DNA of 64,000 bases from an uncultured Bacteroidales bacterium (GCA_900317745.1 ONHW01000002.1:186001-250000); one strand, 5' to 3'. Shown: positions 38,780-47,717, numbered from the stretch's first letter. Notes: a model not told the origin generated them from the sequence alone. Numbers and translations are program-made.

Positions 38780-39778
38780 TCATTTCATCGCCTGGTTAGC
38801 CGTGATTACTACCATCTGCACAATATCTTGCACTTTGCATCCGCGGCTCAGGTCGTTCACCGGTGCGGCTATGCCTTGCAGGATCGGACCTACTGCGTCT
38901 GCGCCCGAGAAACGTTCAACCAGTTTGTAACCGATGTTTCCGGCTTGCAGGTCGGGGAACACGAGTACATTGGCGTGACCTGCTACTTTGCTGCCCGGAG
39001 CTTTCTTCTCGCCTACACTCGGGATAAGTGCTGCGTCTGCCTGTAACTCGCCGTCAATCTGCAATTCAGGAGCAAGTTCTTTTGCCATCGCCAAAGCGGA
39101 TGTCACCTTGTCCACATTCTCGTGCTTGGCTGAACCTTTGGTCGAGAACGACAACATAGCCACTCTCGGCTCAATGCCGGCAATCGTGCGAGCGGTCTCG
39201 GCAGTCGAAACGGCTATCTGTGCCAACTCCTCGGCGGTCGGGTTCGGGTTAACGGCGCAGTCGGCGAACAACAGGAATCCGTCCTCGCCCAGGTGCTTGG
39301 CTGGCGTGAACATCAGGAAGGCGCCTGACACGATCTTGCAACCAGGTTTGGTCTTCAATATCTGGAAGGCGGGGCGTATCGTGTCGGCTGTCGTGCCGCG
39401 AGCACCTGCCAACTCGCCGTCGGCATCGCCGGCCTTGATCATCAGGCAACCCAGATACAAGGGATCTTGGGCTTTCTTCTTTGCTTCCTCTTCAGTCATG
39501 CCTTTGGCTTTGCGGAGCTCGTACAGCAAGTTGGCGTAATCTGCCATCTTGGGGTCTGTCGCAGGGTCAAAGATCGTGGCTTTTTCAATGTGTTGGTAAC
39601 CTTTCTCTGCTGCCATCTGACGGATGGTGGCGGGATTGCCGATCAGCGTGAGCTTGGCTAAACCTTGCTCCAGAATGATGTTTGCAGCCTCCAGTGTACG
39701 GGGTTCGTCGCCCTCGGGCAACACAATGCGCTGCGGATTGCTCTTCGCACGCGCATACATAGCGTTCAATATATCCAT
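38780..39778 (-). CDS. pta: Phosphate acetyltransferase
   Basis: 332 aa, the short single-domain PTA form. Signatures include RIVLPEGDEPRTLEAA, the FADCAVNPNPTAEELAQIA segment and MLSFSTKGSA, with ANVLVFPDLQAGNIGYKLV near the C-terminus. It interconverts acetyl-CoA and acetyl phosphate, feeding AckA downstream. A promoter with a CTTG -33 box and TAACTTTG -7 lies about 180 bp upstream. Confidence 0.97.
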   Translation of the reverse strand: MDILNAMYARAKSNPQRIVLPEGDEPRTLEAANIILEQGLAKLTLIGNPATIRQMAAEKGYQHIEKATIFDPATDPKMADYANLLYELRKAKGMTEEEAKKKAQDPLYLGCLMIKAGDADGELAGARGTTADTIRPAFQILKTKPGCKIVSGAFLMFTPAKHLGEDGFLLFADCAVNPNPTAEELAQIAVSTAETARTIAGIEPRVAMLSFSTKGSAKHENVDKVTSALAMAKELAPELQIDGELQADAALIPSVGEKKAPGSKVAGHANVLVFPDLQAGNIGYKLVERFSGADAVGPILQGIAAPVNDLSRGCKVQDIVQMVVITANQAMK

Positions 39779-39847
39779 ATTATTTTTATTTTGATTAAAC
39801 TTGTTTTGTTTATGATTAAGCGATGCTTGTTTCGACTCGTTTTTTGC

Positions 39848-39935
39848 AAATTCGTTCCGTTCGATCGGGCCGTTTTCGATCCATTATCGATCCGTTATCG
39901 GGGCAATATCGGGAGTGATACTTGTCCCGTTTCTG
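39848..39935. repeat. 11-bp periodic repeat array upstream of pta
   Basis: Eight consecutive 11-mers in phase: aattcgttccg, ttcgatcgggc, cgttttcgatc, cattatcgatc, cgttatcgggg, caatatcggga, gtgatacttgt, cccgtttctga. The block shares a 20-nt identity, on the opposite strand, with the array at 45840-45960. It would lie in the 5' leader of pta. Confidence 0.8.
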
Positions 39936-39957
39936 ATTTTTGCACTTCAATTACGGT

Positions 39958-39990
39958 ACAAAGTTACACATAAAATTGCAAATTTGCAAG
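39958..39990 (-). promoter_or_regulatory. Promoter of the pta-ackA run
   Basis: Minus strand CTTG (39990-39987), 21-bp spacer, TAACTTTG (39965-39958). It could drive pta, ackA, the GH13 gene, the UbiA-family gene and maf. Confidence 0.6.
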
Positions 39991-40036
39991 CACTTTGCAC
40001 TTTTTTTTCTTTTTTTGTAACTTTTTTTCGATTTTT

Positions 40037-40068
40037 CTTGCATATTTCAAAAAAAAGTTGTATCTTTG
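40037..40068 (+). promoter_or_regulatory. Promoter of the LysM-like envelope gene
   Basis: CTTG (40037-40040), 20-bp spacer, TATCTTTG (40061-40068), followed by a ~70-nt leader to ATG 40143. Confidence 0.75.
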
Positions 40069-40142
40069 CACCCGATTTGTGTGATAATCACCCAAGGTTG
40101 TTGTCCTTGGGCTGCAAAAATAGAAAAAACACCAATAAAGAT

Positions 40143-41465
40143 ATGCGCATTAAATCTTTACTTTCTACAATTTTCCTTTGCGGGGTAGCTGCATTTGCTA
40201 TGGCTCAGGAGCCTGCCAAGGTGGATACCACGGAGATGGGTGTGCACCCGTATAAGGATACCCAAAACATGGCTTGGGAGACTACCGGTTTCTCTCTTAC
40301 CCTCCATGGCGGTGTGAACGTGTTCAATGGTGATTATCCTACCAATCGGTTCACGAATTTCGGTTATCCTTCTGTCGGTTTGAATGTCGAGTACAACTTC
40401 TCGCCTATGTGGGGTATCGGCTTGGGCTATAGTTTCTCAATGCCGCAGGTTACCTATAACGGCGGAAAGGAGAAAGTTCCCGGAGCATTCAGGGACGTAG
40501 ATGGAACTTCATCCCTGACGGTAAATGTTGGCGATCCGATGTACAAAAGTATGATGCACAAAGGTCAAATCTATCTGACCTTTGACCTTATCAACGCATG
40601 GTTCCCGCGTGCGTGGAAAGATATCTTCGGATTGAACGTCTTTGCAGGTATCGGTGCTACTTTGTACAAGAACAGTGTCTCGTTCCACGATACGGGTGAA
40701 CTGAATGCTGAAGGTAAAGTTAGCGATAGCGGTAAATATGTCAAGGATGGAGATGACGCCCATGCACACGGCAAGTATGAGTCTGTAGGTTTTGTGCCCG
40801 TTGGCGCTTCGGCTGAGTTCAACGTATCGCGTCAGATTGCTATCGGTGCACGATTCCAGTACAACATGTTCCTCAACGATTATGTGGACAACCGCTATAT
40901 GGACAAGGCCAACAAGCGTAACGACGGTATGTACGATGCCGAGATTCTGCTTCGTTGGAAGATTGCAGCCAAGAAGAAGAACCACATGATGAACCTCTCG
41001 TCGCTGGATGTTATGGAGGAGAAGTATTATCAGTCTCATCCTCGCCGCCGCAGACGTAATCACGCTGTGGATACTGTATTGTTCTACCATCGTGACACAA
41101 TTGTGGTTATCCATCGCGATACAGTATTCATGAATGCTGCTCCGGTTCAGGTCGTTCAACAGACGGAAGCACCTGTTGTTCAGCAACCGGTGAGCGATCC
41201 TTGCCTCGACAAGGAGTTGTATCCGGGTTGGGAATCGGAGGCAGATGAAGTGGTTGTAGAAGGTCAGTCGTTCAGCCAGATTGCCCGCAAGTATTACAAG
41301 AATACGTTCTGCTGGGTATATCTATGGTTGGCTAACCGCTCTACGGCGCCCGATCCTAACTTGATTATGCCTAAGTGTGTGATGAAAGTGCCCAAGCTCA
41401 ATGCTTGCCAGCTTAAGATCACCAAGCAGGAAGCCAAGGATATGTGCGCTCGCTATCGCGAGTAA
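40143..41465 (+). CDS. Envelope protein: outer-membrane barrel plus LysM-like C-terminus
   Basis: 440 aa from ATG 40143, chosen because a signal peptide (LLSTIFLCGVAAFAMAQ) starts there and the promoter lies just upstream; longer upstream frames would cross the promoter. Residues about 40-290 look like an outer-membrane barrel (SLTLHGGVNVFNGDYPTN, VGLNVEYNFSPMWGIGLGYS). A basic/charged linker (HPRRRRR) and TVVIHRDTVF strands lead to a C-terminal segment, VVEGQSFSQIARKYYKNTF...NLIMPKCVMKVP, resembling a LysM peptidoglycan-binding domain. It probably spans the outer membrane and touches the wall. No specific family name is claimed. Confidence 0.7.
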   Translation: MRIKSLLSTIFLCGVAAFAMAQEPAKVDTTEMGVHPYKDTQNMAWETTGFSLTLHGGVNVFNGDYPTNRFTNFGYPSVGLNVEYNFSPMWGIGLGYSFSMPQVTYNGGKEKVPGAFRDVDGTSSLTVNVGDPMYKSMMHKGQIYLTFDLINAWFPRAWKDIFGLNVFAGIGATLYKNSVSFHDTGELNAEGKVSDSGKYVKDGDDAHAHGKYESVGFVPVGASAEFNVSRQIAIGARFQYNMFLNDYVDNRYMDKANKRNDGMYDAEILLRWKIAAKKKNHMMNLSSLDVMEEKYYQSHPRRRRRNHAVDTVLFYHRDTIVVIHRDTVFMNAAPVQVVQQTEAPVVQQPVSDPCLDKELYPGWESEADEVVVEGQSFSQIARKYYKNTFCWVYLWLANRSTAPDPNLIMPKCVMKVPKLNACQLKITKQEAKDMCARYRE

Positions 41466-41515
41466 TAGATAAAGGGTTCTCCGGGTGCCCTCAAGCCGCA
41501 AGGCTAACTCGGGAC

Positions 41516-41590
41516 GGTCTCATAGCTCAGTTGGTTAGTAGCACCTGACTCATAATCAGGGGGTCCTAGGTTCAAGCCCTAGTGGGACCA
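41516..41590 (+). tRNA. tRNA with CAT anticodon (elongator Met or Ile2)
   Basis: A full cloverleaf: acceptor GGTCTCA (41516-41522) with TGGGACC (41583-41589), anticodon stem CCTGA/TCAGG around loop CTCATAA with CAT at 41551-41553, T-arm CTAGG-TTCAAGC-CCTAG, discriminator A at 41590. CCA is not encoded. The D-stem has only three pairs. Met versus lysidine-modified Ile2 cannot be separated by eye. Confidence 0.93.
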
Positions 41591-41591
41591 C

Positions 41592-41622
41592 AAAAAAGCG
41601 GAAGTCAATCTTCCGCTTTTTT
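41592..41622 (+). terminator. Terminator after the tRNA
   Basis: AAAAAAGCGGAAG (41592-41604) and CTTCCGCTTTTTT (41610-41622) form a 13-bp stem with a 5-nt loop and built-in T-run. Confidence 0.9.
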
Positions 41623-41723
41623 GTTTCTATCCATCTATTTGTATAGTCTTCTTGACTGCCGATCGTATAGACTTATAATGAACTGTTCATCTAAACTGCT
41701 AGTCGAATAGTCGTATAGTCAGT

Positions 41724-42473
41724 TTATTTTACTTTCTCGATCTCGGGGTCAACGAGTATGCGTCCGCAGAACTCGCAAACGATGATCTTCTTGTGCATGC
41801 GGATATCCAGTTGGCGCTGTGCCGGAATCTTGCTGTGGCAGCCGCCGCATGAGTCACGCTCTACGGTAACAACGGCAAGACCATTGCGGGCGTTCTTGCG
41901 GATACGCTTGAAGGCGGTCAGCAGACGCTCGTCAATCTGGCGCTCCAGATCGGTGGTCTTCAGGATCAGCGTCTCGGTTTGCTCCTTGGTCTCGGCAAGG
42001 ATGGTGTCCAGATCCTGACGTTTGTTGGTCAGATCAACGGTGCGGTCCTCGATGTCCGAAGTGGTCTTGGCCTTATCGGCATGCAGTTGCTCCAGGGCAG
42101 CGGTGTGCTCTTTGATACGTTTCTGGCAAAGTTCGATATCCAGCGTCTGGTACTCGATCTCCTTGCTCAGGTTGTCGTACTCGCGGTTGTTGCGAACATT
42201 GTCCTGCTGCTCTTTGTAGCGTGAGATAGAGGCATTGTCGTTCTCGATCTGTACGCGGCGGTCGCTGATCTTTGTCTCCAGGTCTTTGATCTCGTTCTCG
42301 ATGTTGGTCAGACGGGTTTTCAGACCCTCTACTTCGTCTGACATGTCTTTGACCTCTTGCGGCAGTTCGCCGGCGAGAGTACGCAACTCGTCAATCTTCG
42401 AGTTGACGCGCTGCAGTTCGTACAGCACTTTCAGTTTCTGCTCAATAGTGAGCTCTTTCTCTTCTTTTTTCAT
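41724..42473 (-). CDS. Coiled-coil zinc-ribbon protein (CdsZ/DUF164 family)
   Basis: 249 aa. Residues about 10-190 are charged heptad-rich coiled coil; the C-terminus has the zinc ribbon CGGCHS...CEFCG. This is the C4-type zinc-ribbon family (HP0958/CdsZ relatives), whose members bind RNA or act as adaptors; the role in Bacteroidota is not established. It precedes (in transcription follows) the Nif3 gene, a pairing common in this phylum. Confidence 0.85.
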   Translation of the reverse strand: MKKEEKELTIEQKLKVLYELQRVNSKIDELRTLAGELPQEVKDMSDEVEGLKTRLTNIENEIKDLETKISDRRVQIENDNASISRYKEQQDNVRNNREYDNLSKEIEYQTLDIELCQKRIKEHTAALEQLHADKAKTTSDIEDRTVDLTNKRQDLDTILAETKEQTETLILKTTDLERQIDERLLTAFKRIRKNARNGLAVVTVERDSCGGCHSKIPAQRQLDIRMHKKIIVCEFCGRILVDPEIEKVK

Positions 42474-42509
42474 TATTCTTGCGTTTTAGTTAATTCTGTT
42501 TGGTGGGTG

Positions 42510-42544
42510 TCGACACCTCGACATCTCGGAATCTCGACATCTCG
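42510..42544. repeat. 8-bp tandem repeat (tcgacatc)
   Basis: tcgacacc, tcgacatc, tcggaatc, tcgacatc, then tcg: four units of exactly 8 bp, ending at the Nif3 stop codon. Confidence 0.75.
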
Positions 42545-43321
42545 TTATATAAGTACGTGTACGGGCGAGGCGTCTGCCTGTGCGATGCGCACCTCAACCT
42601 TGCCTTGCAGCAGTTCGGCGAAGATGTCGCGCGTGAAGTGCTCCGATGTCCAGTGGTCGATATCCACAGCCATGATCTGCCCTGCAGCGGCTTGCATGTC
42701 GTGGTACTTGATATCTGCAGATAAGTAGGTATCCGCGCCGGCAGCAATGGCGTCAGGAATGAATTCTGCGCCTGCTCCGCCGCATAACGCTACGCGGCTG
42801 ATGGTTGGTTTGGGTGAGTCGGTGTAACGCACATATCCGGCGCCGAACACCTGCTGCACATGTTTGAGCCAGCCCGACCAAAGCATGGGCTGGGGCAGTG
42901 TGCCTATAACACCCAGGCCTGTCTGCGGATCATCGGCGGAAGGCACGAGGATTCGTATATCCTGCAGCCCTAACATCTCCGCCATGCGTCCGGATACGCC
43001 GCGCAGGGCTTTGTCCATGCTCGTGTGTGACGAGTATATGGCTATGTCGTGGCGAATGGCTTCCGCCACGCAACGCTCCTGCGGCGTGCTGCCTGTGAGA
43101 TGCTTGAGCCCGTGAAAAAGCAAAGGGTGGTGTGACAAGATTAAGTCACAACCCTCCCTTATTGCTTCGGCTACAACGGCTTCGGATACGTCCACCGCCA
43201 GCAATACAGAGTGAATCTCCCTGCTTGCATCGCCAACCTGCAACCCCGAATTATCCCACGCCTCTTGCTGTCTCCGTGGAGCTACAGATTCTATGATATC
43301 GATTATTTGTTTTAAGACCAA
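42545..43321 (-). CDS. Nif3-like dinuclear metal protein (short form)
   Basis: 258 aa. Family signatures: AWDNSGLQVGD, LILSHHPLLFHG (metal-binding His pair), IAIYSSHTSMDKA, and MAVDIDHWTSEHF near the end. Nif3 proteins carry two metal ions (probably GTP cyclohydrolase-like/hydrolase fold) and their reaction is unclear. Many Bacteroidota members are about 365 aa with an inserted central domain; this one lacks that insert. The start appears to be TTG (43321-43319): the frame is closed by TAG only seven codons upstream and no ATG fits the conserved N-terminus. Confidence 0.8.
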   Translation of the reverse strand: MVLKQIIDIIESVAPRRQQEAWDNSGLQVGDASREIHSVLLAVDVSEAVVAEAIREGCDLILSHHPLLFHGLKHLTGSTPQERCVAEAIRHDIAIYSSHTSMDKALRGVSGRMAEMLGLQDIRILVPSADDPQTGLGVIGTLPQPMLWSGWLKHVQQVFGAGYVRYTDSPKPTISRVALCGGAGAEFIPDAIAAGADTYLSADIKYHDMQAAAGQIMAVDIDHWTSEHFTRDIFAELLQGKVEVRIAQADASPVHVLI

Positions 43322-43326
43322 ACGGC

Positions 43327-43380
43327 TTTTGTCTTTTGTCTATCGACTATTGTCTTTTGTCTTTCGACTTTCGACTATCC
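43327..43380. repeat. Intergenic word repeat (cttttgt, ctatcgact, ctttcgact)
   Basis: About seven 7-9 bp words in 54 bp between the DUF5606 and Nif3 genes, overlapping the DUF5606 stop. The ctttcgact word also occurs inside the DUF2723 gene. Confidence 0.7.
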
Positions 43381-43908
43381 TCGCTTAGTGCCTACGCCTG
43401 TCTTCACCGTTCCGGCAGCCGATTTGCTGGTTTTCACGTTGGCTTTCGGCTGTTGACTCTTAGCTTTGGGCTCTTGGCTCTTTTCGGCAACAGCCTCCTT
43501 GCCCTCTTCGTCTTCTTGCAGCGTGAAGTCGGTGAATCCGGCTTGTATGAGCAGGTTGTACCAGGCGATGAGTTTGCGGATGTCGCTGGGGTAAACGCGG
43601 TCGCGGTCGAAGGTAGGCAGCACTTCGGCAAAGAAAGCGCGCAGCTCCTCGTTGTCGGCTTTCTTGGCGTCCATCTCTACAGCCTTGAAGTCATACTTCT
43701 TGCCGAGCGCGTTCAGCACCTCGCTGAGCGATACGTCCTCGCCGGTGGTGTACATCGAAACCTCTGCGAGCGATACGATCTTGTCGCGCGAGTAGGTGGG
43801 GATACGTTTGCCGTCAATCAACGACTCTACAATCAGCATGTTTGTGCCGCGGCTAACCAATTTGAACAATCCCGGTTTGCCGGAAATAGCCAGAATATTC
43901 TTCAGCAT
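43375..43908 (-). CDS. DUF5606 family protein
   Basis: 177 aa. The N-terminal 140 residues (MLKNILAISGKPGLFKLVSR, RIPTYSRDKIVSLAEVSMYT, LPTFDRDRVYPSDIRKLIAWYN) match the Bacteroidota-specific DUF5606 family of unknown function. The tail is Lys/Gln/Ser-rich (SQEPKAKSQQPKA) and is encoded by an in-frame word repeat (43441-43487); it is probably disordered. It heads a minus-strand run with the Nif3 and zinc-ribbon genes and has its own promoter. Confidence 0.8.
   Translation of the reverse strand: MLKNILAISGKPGLFKLVSRGTNMLIVESLIDGKRIPTYSRDKIVSLAEVSMYTTGEDVSLSEVLNALGKKYDFKAVEMDAKKADNEELRAFFAEVLPTFDRDRVYPSDIRKLIAWYNLLIQAGFTDFTLQEDEEGKEAVAEKSQEPKAKSQQPKANVKTSKSAAGTVKTGVGTKRG
43441..43487. repeat. 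Word repeat inside the DUF5606 gene
   Basis: ggctgttgactcttagcttt-type words (gactctt, ggctctt) repeated about five times, in frame, encoding the SQEPKAKSQQPKA tail. Confidence 0.55.
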
Positions 43909-43969
43909 AAAATTGTGTGTTTTATTCTTTCAATTTTCAAAATTCACTTTTCACGTCCAAAAGCAACTG

Positions 43970-44001
43970 CAAAGATAACAAAATATTTGCAAAAATGCAA
44001 A
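43970..44001 (-). promoter_or_regulatory. Promoter of the DUF5606 gene
   Basis: Minus strand TTTG (44001-43998), 20-bp spacer, TATCTTTG (43977-43970). It overlaps the oppositely oriented smpB promoter. Confidence 0.75.
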
Positions 44002-44017
44002 TCTTTTTGTAACTTTG
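43986..44017 (+). promoter_or_regulatory. Promoter of smpB
   Basis: TTTG (43986-43989), 20-bp spacer, TAACTTTG (44010-44017). The -33 boxes of the two divergent promoters lie inside each other's spacers. Confidence 0.75.
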
Positions 44018-44050
44018 TGTGATTTTTTTGTTAAAACAACAAATCCTTTT

Positions 44051-44089
44051 GTAAAATCGTAAATCGTAAATTATAAAATCGTAAGTAAA
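44051..44089 (+). repeat. Heptamer repeat aaatcgt upstream of smpB
   Basis: Degenerate copies of aaatcgt / aaattat / aaatcgt ending directly before the TTG start of smpB. Same word as 29761-29809. Confidence 0.65.
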
Positions 44090-44090
44090 A

Positions 44091-44549
44091 TTGCGTCTCA
44101 AGAGCGAGGTAAATATCAAGAACCGCAGGGCGACGTTCGACTATGAGATATTGGAGCGTTATGTAGCCGGCATTCAGTTGTTCGGCACGGAGATCAAGTC
44201 TATCCGTGAATCGAAAGCGAGTCTGGCTGATTCGTATTGTCAGTTTGTAGGTAGCGAACTATTCGCCAAGCAGATGCATATAGCCCAATATCAGTTCGGC
44301 AGTTATGCCAACCATGAGGTTTTTCGCGACCGCAAACTGCTGCTGACCAAGCGCGAGTTACGCAAGTTGCAGAAGGCTACAAAGGACACCGGCAAGACGA
44401 TTATTCCGCTCAAGATGTTTATCAACGACAAGGGGTTGGCCAAGCTGGAGATTGCTCTGTGCCAAGGCAAGCACTCGTATGACAAGCGTCAGGCGTTGCG
44501 TGAGGCGGACGACAAACGTGAGATGAGCCGTGCGCTTAACGCGCGGTAA
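44091..44549 (+). CDS. smpB: SsrA-binding protein SmpB
   Basis: 152 aa with the SmpB signatures [40 protein letters not shown] and a basic C-terminal tail ([21 protein letters not shown] region). It binds tmRNA and brings it to stalled ribosomes for trans-translation. The start is TTG 44091: an in-frame TAA lies at 44082-44084, and no ATG fits. The heptamer repeat immediately upstream may have displaced the ancestral start region. Its 3' end overlaps folE on the other strand by 14 bp. Confidence 0.93.
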   Translation: MRLKSEVNIKNRRATFDYEILERYVAGIQLFGTEIKSIRESKASLADSYCQFVGSELFAKQMHIAQYQFGSYANHEVFRDRKLLLTKRELRKLQKATKDTGKTIIPLKMFINDKGLAKLEIALCQGKHSYDKRQALREADDKREMSRALNAR

Positions 44550-45123
44550 TCAGGTTCAGGAACTCCTGTCGTGTCTCCTTGCGGTTGAACGCTCCTGTGA
44601 AGTCCGATGTCACGGTAAGCGAGTGTTGCTTCTGTACGCCGCGCATCTGCATGCACAGGTGCTCCGCCTCAATCACAACCATCACTCCCAACGGGTTCAG
44701 CGTGCGCTGGATACAATCCTTGATCTCGGTAGTCAGCCGCTCCTGTACCTGCAATCTGCGGGCAAAAACGTCCACCACGCGTGCAATCTTGCTCAGTCCT
44801 GTTATGCGTCCGTTGGGAATGTACGCCACGTGTGCCTTGCCAAAGAACGGCAACATGTGGTGTTCGCACAGCGAGTAGAACTCGATATTTTTTACCACCA
44901 CCATCTGCCGGTAATCTTCCTCAAACAATGCCGACCGAAGTATGGCTTCGGGGTCTTCTTTGTATCCTTTGGTCAGGAACTGCAGCGACTTGCCTACACG
45001 GTGCGGCGTGCGTTTCAGTCCTTCGCGTTCGGGATCCTCGCCCAGCAGGCGGAGCGTTGATTCTACGCTCTGCGAGATCTGATCGGTTATTTCTGCAGAT
45101 GGGTTAAATGCTTGTAAATCCAT
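44536..45123 (-). CDS. folE: GTP cyclohydrolase I
   Basis: 195 aa. Signatures: [40 protein letters not shown] (zinc Cys/His residues) and [20 protein letters not shown]. It converts GTP to 7,8-dihydroneopterin triphosphate, the entry to folate or queuosine-type pterins. It starts 29 bp downstream of the SPOR protein gene on the same strand, a common Bacteroidota neighbour, so the two are likely co-transcribed. Confidence 0.95.
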   Translation of the reverse strand: MDLQAFNPSAEITDQISQSVESTLRLLGEDPEREGLKRTPHRVGKSLQFLTKGYKEDPEAILRSALFEEDYRQMVVVKNIEFYSLCEHHMLPFFGKAHVAYIPNGRITGLSKIARVVDVFARRLQVQERLTTEIKDCIQRTLNPLGVMVVIEAEHLCMQMRGVQKQHSLTVTSDFTGAFNRKETRQEFLNLITAR

Positions 45124-45152
45124 TATTTGTTGCTTTGGTAGATTGCTGTAGG

Positions 45153-45689
45153 TTATCTGATCTTCACCTGGTCGCGTACGATGTAGGTGTAATCCGCCAG
45201 GTCGGGGAAGAGTGCCTTGAACGTGTCGCGGAACTCAGCCGCCTGTTCTACTGTGAGGAAGTCGCCCAGCCGCACTTTCCATGAAGGTGTGGCGTAAATG
45301 ACGTACACCTGCACGCTGATAGTCTGCTTGACGCGTTGCTCAAGTTCCAGAGCACCTGTCTTGCCGCGCGTAGGGTGGTTAGAGGAATAGATCTGCACGC
45401 GGTAACCCGGGTGCTCATGTGTGCCGTGTTCTACGCCGGCGGTTTTTTCCTCCATCAGCATGGTTATCAGGCTGTCCTGCTCCACGTGTGCGTTGTTCAT
45501 ATCCAGCAGGATCTGCGGATAGGTGAGCACCACGGGCGGCAGCGTGTCGTTCACGACGGCTGAATCGGTTATGACGGCTTCTGGCAAGTTCGTTGCCGCG
45601 GGTGTCGGGCTTGTGAGCACCTCTTGCGCGCAAACAGGTAGGGCGCAGAGCCATGCGAGCAGAAATGTGTAGGTTATGTAATGTCTCAT
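45153..45689 (-). CDS. Secreted SPOR-domain protein
   Basis: 178 aa from ATG 45689-45687, which opens a normal signal peptide ([22 protein letters not shown]); an in-frame start at 45719 would add ten residues before it. After a low-complexity linker, residues about 95-175 form a SPOR domain ([14 protein letters not shown]...[10 protein letters not shown]), which binds denuded glycan strands of septal peptidoglycan. A cell-division or envelope role is inferred. Confidence 0.8.
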   Translation of the reverse strand: MRHYITYTFLLAWLCALPVCAQEVLTSPTPAATNLPEAVITDSAVVNDTLPPVVLTYPQILLDMNNAHVEQDSLITMLMEEKTAGVEHGTHEHPGYRVQIYSSNHPTRGKTGALELEQRVKQTISVQVYVIYATPSWKVRLGDFLTVEQAAEFRDTFKALFPDLADYTYIVRDQVKIR

Positions 45690-45839
45690 TTTTTCGCTTT
45701 GATAGTTGCTTGCAGACAAGTGCTGCTAACTAACAAATCACAGCAAAAATCGTGCCACGTATTGCGTCGGGCGGTTATGTTTTTGCGCCTTTTGCATAAG
45801 CCCGATCCAAAATCACGGGATATATACATAGTATATATA

Positions 45840-45960
45840 GGTTGCATCGGGATGCGATAAAGGTCCGATAATGGATCGAAAACGGATCGAAAACGGAACA
45901 GAAACGGAACAGAAGCGGAACGGAAATGGAACGGAAACGGTTCAGCGGCGGAAAATAAAC
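45840..45960. repeat. 11-bp periodic repeat array, eleven units
   Basis: Eleven consecutive 11-mers fill 121 bp exactly: ggttgcatcgg, gatgcgataaa, ggtccgataat, ggatcgaaaac (twice), ggaacagaaac, ggaacagaagc, ggaacggaaat, ggaacggaaac, ggttcagcggc, ggaaaataaac. Most units start GG and carry an A-tract at the same phase. The array lies in the 450-bp gap between the divergent SPOR and gpmI genes, upstream of the gpmI promoter. Confidence 0.9.
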
Positions 45961-46007
45961 GAAACAATCCTGACTTTGCCAACAAAATCCTACAATACGC
46001 AGAAAAA

Positions 46008-46039
46008 TTTGCAAATGTCAAAATTTTTTTGTAATTTTG
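46008..46039 (+). promoter_or_regulatory. Promoter of gpmI
   Basis: TTTG (46008-46011), 20-bp spacer, TAATTTTG (46032-46039), about 50 bp after the 11-bp array. Confidence 0.7.
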
Positions 46040-46139
46040 TGGCAGTTTTTGTGCGCATGCGCATTTGGGGTGGCCCGAATGCCTGTTTGATGTGCGCCAA
46101 ATATGCAGGATCGAATAATCGAATAAATGACAGTATAAT

Positions 46140-47669
46140 ATGAGTAAAGCATTACTGATGATTCTTGACGGCTGGGGAATCGGAAAAAAAGATACAGCCG
46201 ATGCTATTGCATGTACATCGACTCCGCATTGGGATAAGTTGCTTGCCACGTATCCGAACTCGCAGTTACAAGCGAGCGGCGAGAACGTAGGTCTGCCTGA
46301 CGGCCAGATGGGCAACTCCGAGGTAGGTCACCTGAATATAGGCGCGGGACGCGTTGTGTATCAGGATCTGGTGAAGATCAATCGTGCATGCAAGGATGGT
46401 TCTATTCTACAGAACCCTGAGATTAAGAGTGCCTTCGGCTACGCAAAAGAGTCGGGCAAGAACCTGCATATCATGGGTCTGACCAGCAATGGTGGTGTGC
46501 ACAGTTCGCTCGACCACCTGTTCTATCTCACCGATATAGCCAAGGAGTACGGATTGCAGGGCAAGACGTTTGTACATTGCTTCATGGACGGCCGTGACAC
46601 CGACCCGCGTTCGGGTATAGGATTCATCGACCAACTTGAGGCGCACATGCAGCAGTCGTGCGGCGAGATAGCCAGTATCTGCGGCCGGTTCTATGCCATG
46701 GATCGTGACAAACGCTGGGAGCGTGTACACGAGGCATACGAGCTGTTGGTGAACGGCAAGGGCGCAGAGTTCGAGTGCATGCACACGGCTATGCAGGCGA
46801 GCTACGATGCCGATGTGACGGACGAGTTCATCAAACCTATCGTGCACGTACGTGACGGCAAGCCGCTGGCAACGATTGGCGAAGGTGACGTAGTGATCTT
46901 CTTCAACTACCGCAACGACCGCGCAAAAGAGATAACTATCTCCCTGACGCAACAGGATATGCCCGAGCAGGGAATGCACACTATTCCAAACCTGCAGTAT
47001 TACTGCATGACACCGTACGACAGTTCGTTCAAGGGGCTGCACATCCTGTTCCCGAAAGAGAACGTGACGAACACGCTGGGCGAGATCGTGTCGAAGGCAG
47101 GTTTGAAACAGTTGCGTATAGCCGAGACGGAGAAGTTTGCACACGTGACCTTCTTCTTCAGCGGCGGTCGCGAGGCGGAGTTCGAGAACGAGGATCGTAT
47201 CCTTATCCCGAGTCCGAAGGTGGCTACCTACGACCTGCAGCCAATGATGTCTGCTCCGGAGGTGACTATCGCTCTGCGTGACGCGCTGAACAGCCAGAAG
47301 TACGACTGCATCATTCTGAACTACGCCAACGGCGACATGGTAGGACATACGGGCGTATATAACTCAATCCAGCAGGCAATAACGGCAATCGACATCTGTG
47401 TGAACGAGACCGTGGAAGCTGCGCTGCGCAATGATTATGAGATCATTATCATCGCCGATCACGGCAACTGCGACCACGCCATCAACGAGGATGGCACGCC
47501 TAACACGGCACACTCGCTGAACCCCGTTCCGTTCGTGTATGTGAGCAACAACCACAAGGATGCGAAGGTGGAGAACGGCATACTGGCTGACGTGGCTCCG
47601 TCGATCTGCCACATACTGGGCATAGAGCAGCCGGCTGAAATGACCGGACACTGCCTGATAAACAACTAA
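46140..47669 (+). CDS. gpmI: 2,3-bisphosphoglycerate-independent phosphoglycerate mutase
   Basis: 509 aa, full length. [12 protein letters not shown] supplies the first metal Asp (D10); [16 protein letters not shown] contains the phosphoserine nucleophile Ser60; the second metal site appears in [11 protein letters not shown] and the phosphatase-like [10 protein letters not shown]. It interconverts 3- and 2-phosphoglycerate in glycolysis using two Mn2+ ions. Transcribed from its own promoter; rsfS follows after 48 bp. Confidence 0.97.
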   Translation: MSKALLMILDGWGIGKKDTADAIACTSTPHWDKLLATYPNSQLQASGENVGLPDGQMGNSEVGHLNIGAGRVVYQDLVKINRACKDGSILQNPEIKSAFGYAKESGKNLHIMGLTSNGGVHSSLDHLFYLTDIAKEYGLQGKTFVHCFMDGRDTDPRSGIGFIDQLEAHMQQSCGEIASICGRFYAMDRDKRWERVHEAYELLVNGKGAEFECMHTAMQASYDADVTDEFIKPIVHVRDGKPLATIGEGDVVIFFNYRNDRAKEITISLTQQDMPEQGMHTIPNLQYYCMTPYDSSFKGLHILFPKENVTNTLGEIVSKAGLKQLRIAETEKFAHVTFFFSGGREAEFENEDRILIPSPKVATYDLQPMMSAPEVTIALRDALNSQKYDCIILNYANGDMVGHTGVYNSIQQAITAIDICVNETVEAALRNDYEIIIIADHGNCDHAINEDGTPNTAHSLNPVPFVYVSNNHKDAKVENGILADVAPSICHILGIEQPAEMTGHCLINN

Positions 47670-47717
47670 TCAATCAGCCAAACTTGGCTGATCTCCCCCA
47701 ATACCAATACACAAAAC

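Noticed and set aside
41516-41590. D-arm of the tRNA with only three pairs considered as a sign of a pseudogene
   Set aside because: Acceptor, anticodon and T arms pair fully, and a strong terminator follows; small D-stem variation is tolerated.
46407-47348. A 313-codon open frame antisense to gpmI
   Set aside because: The sense strand encodes full-length GpmI with catalytic residues; the antisense product has no recognisable domain.
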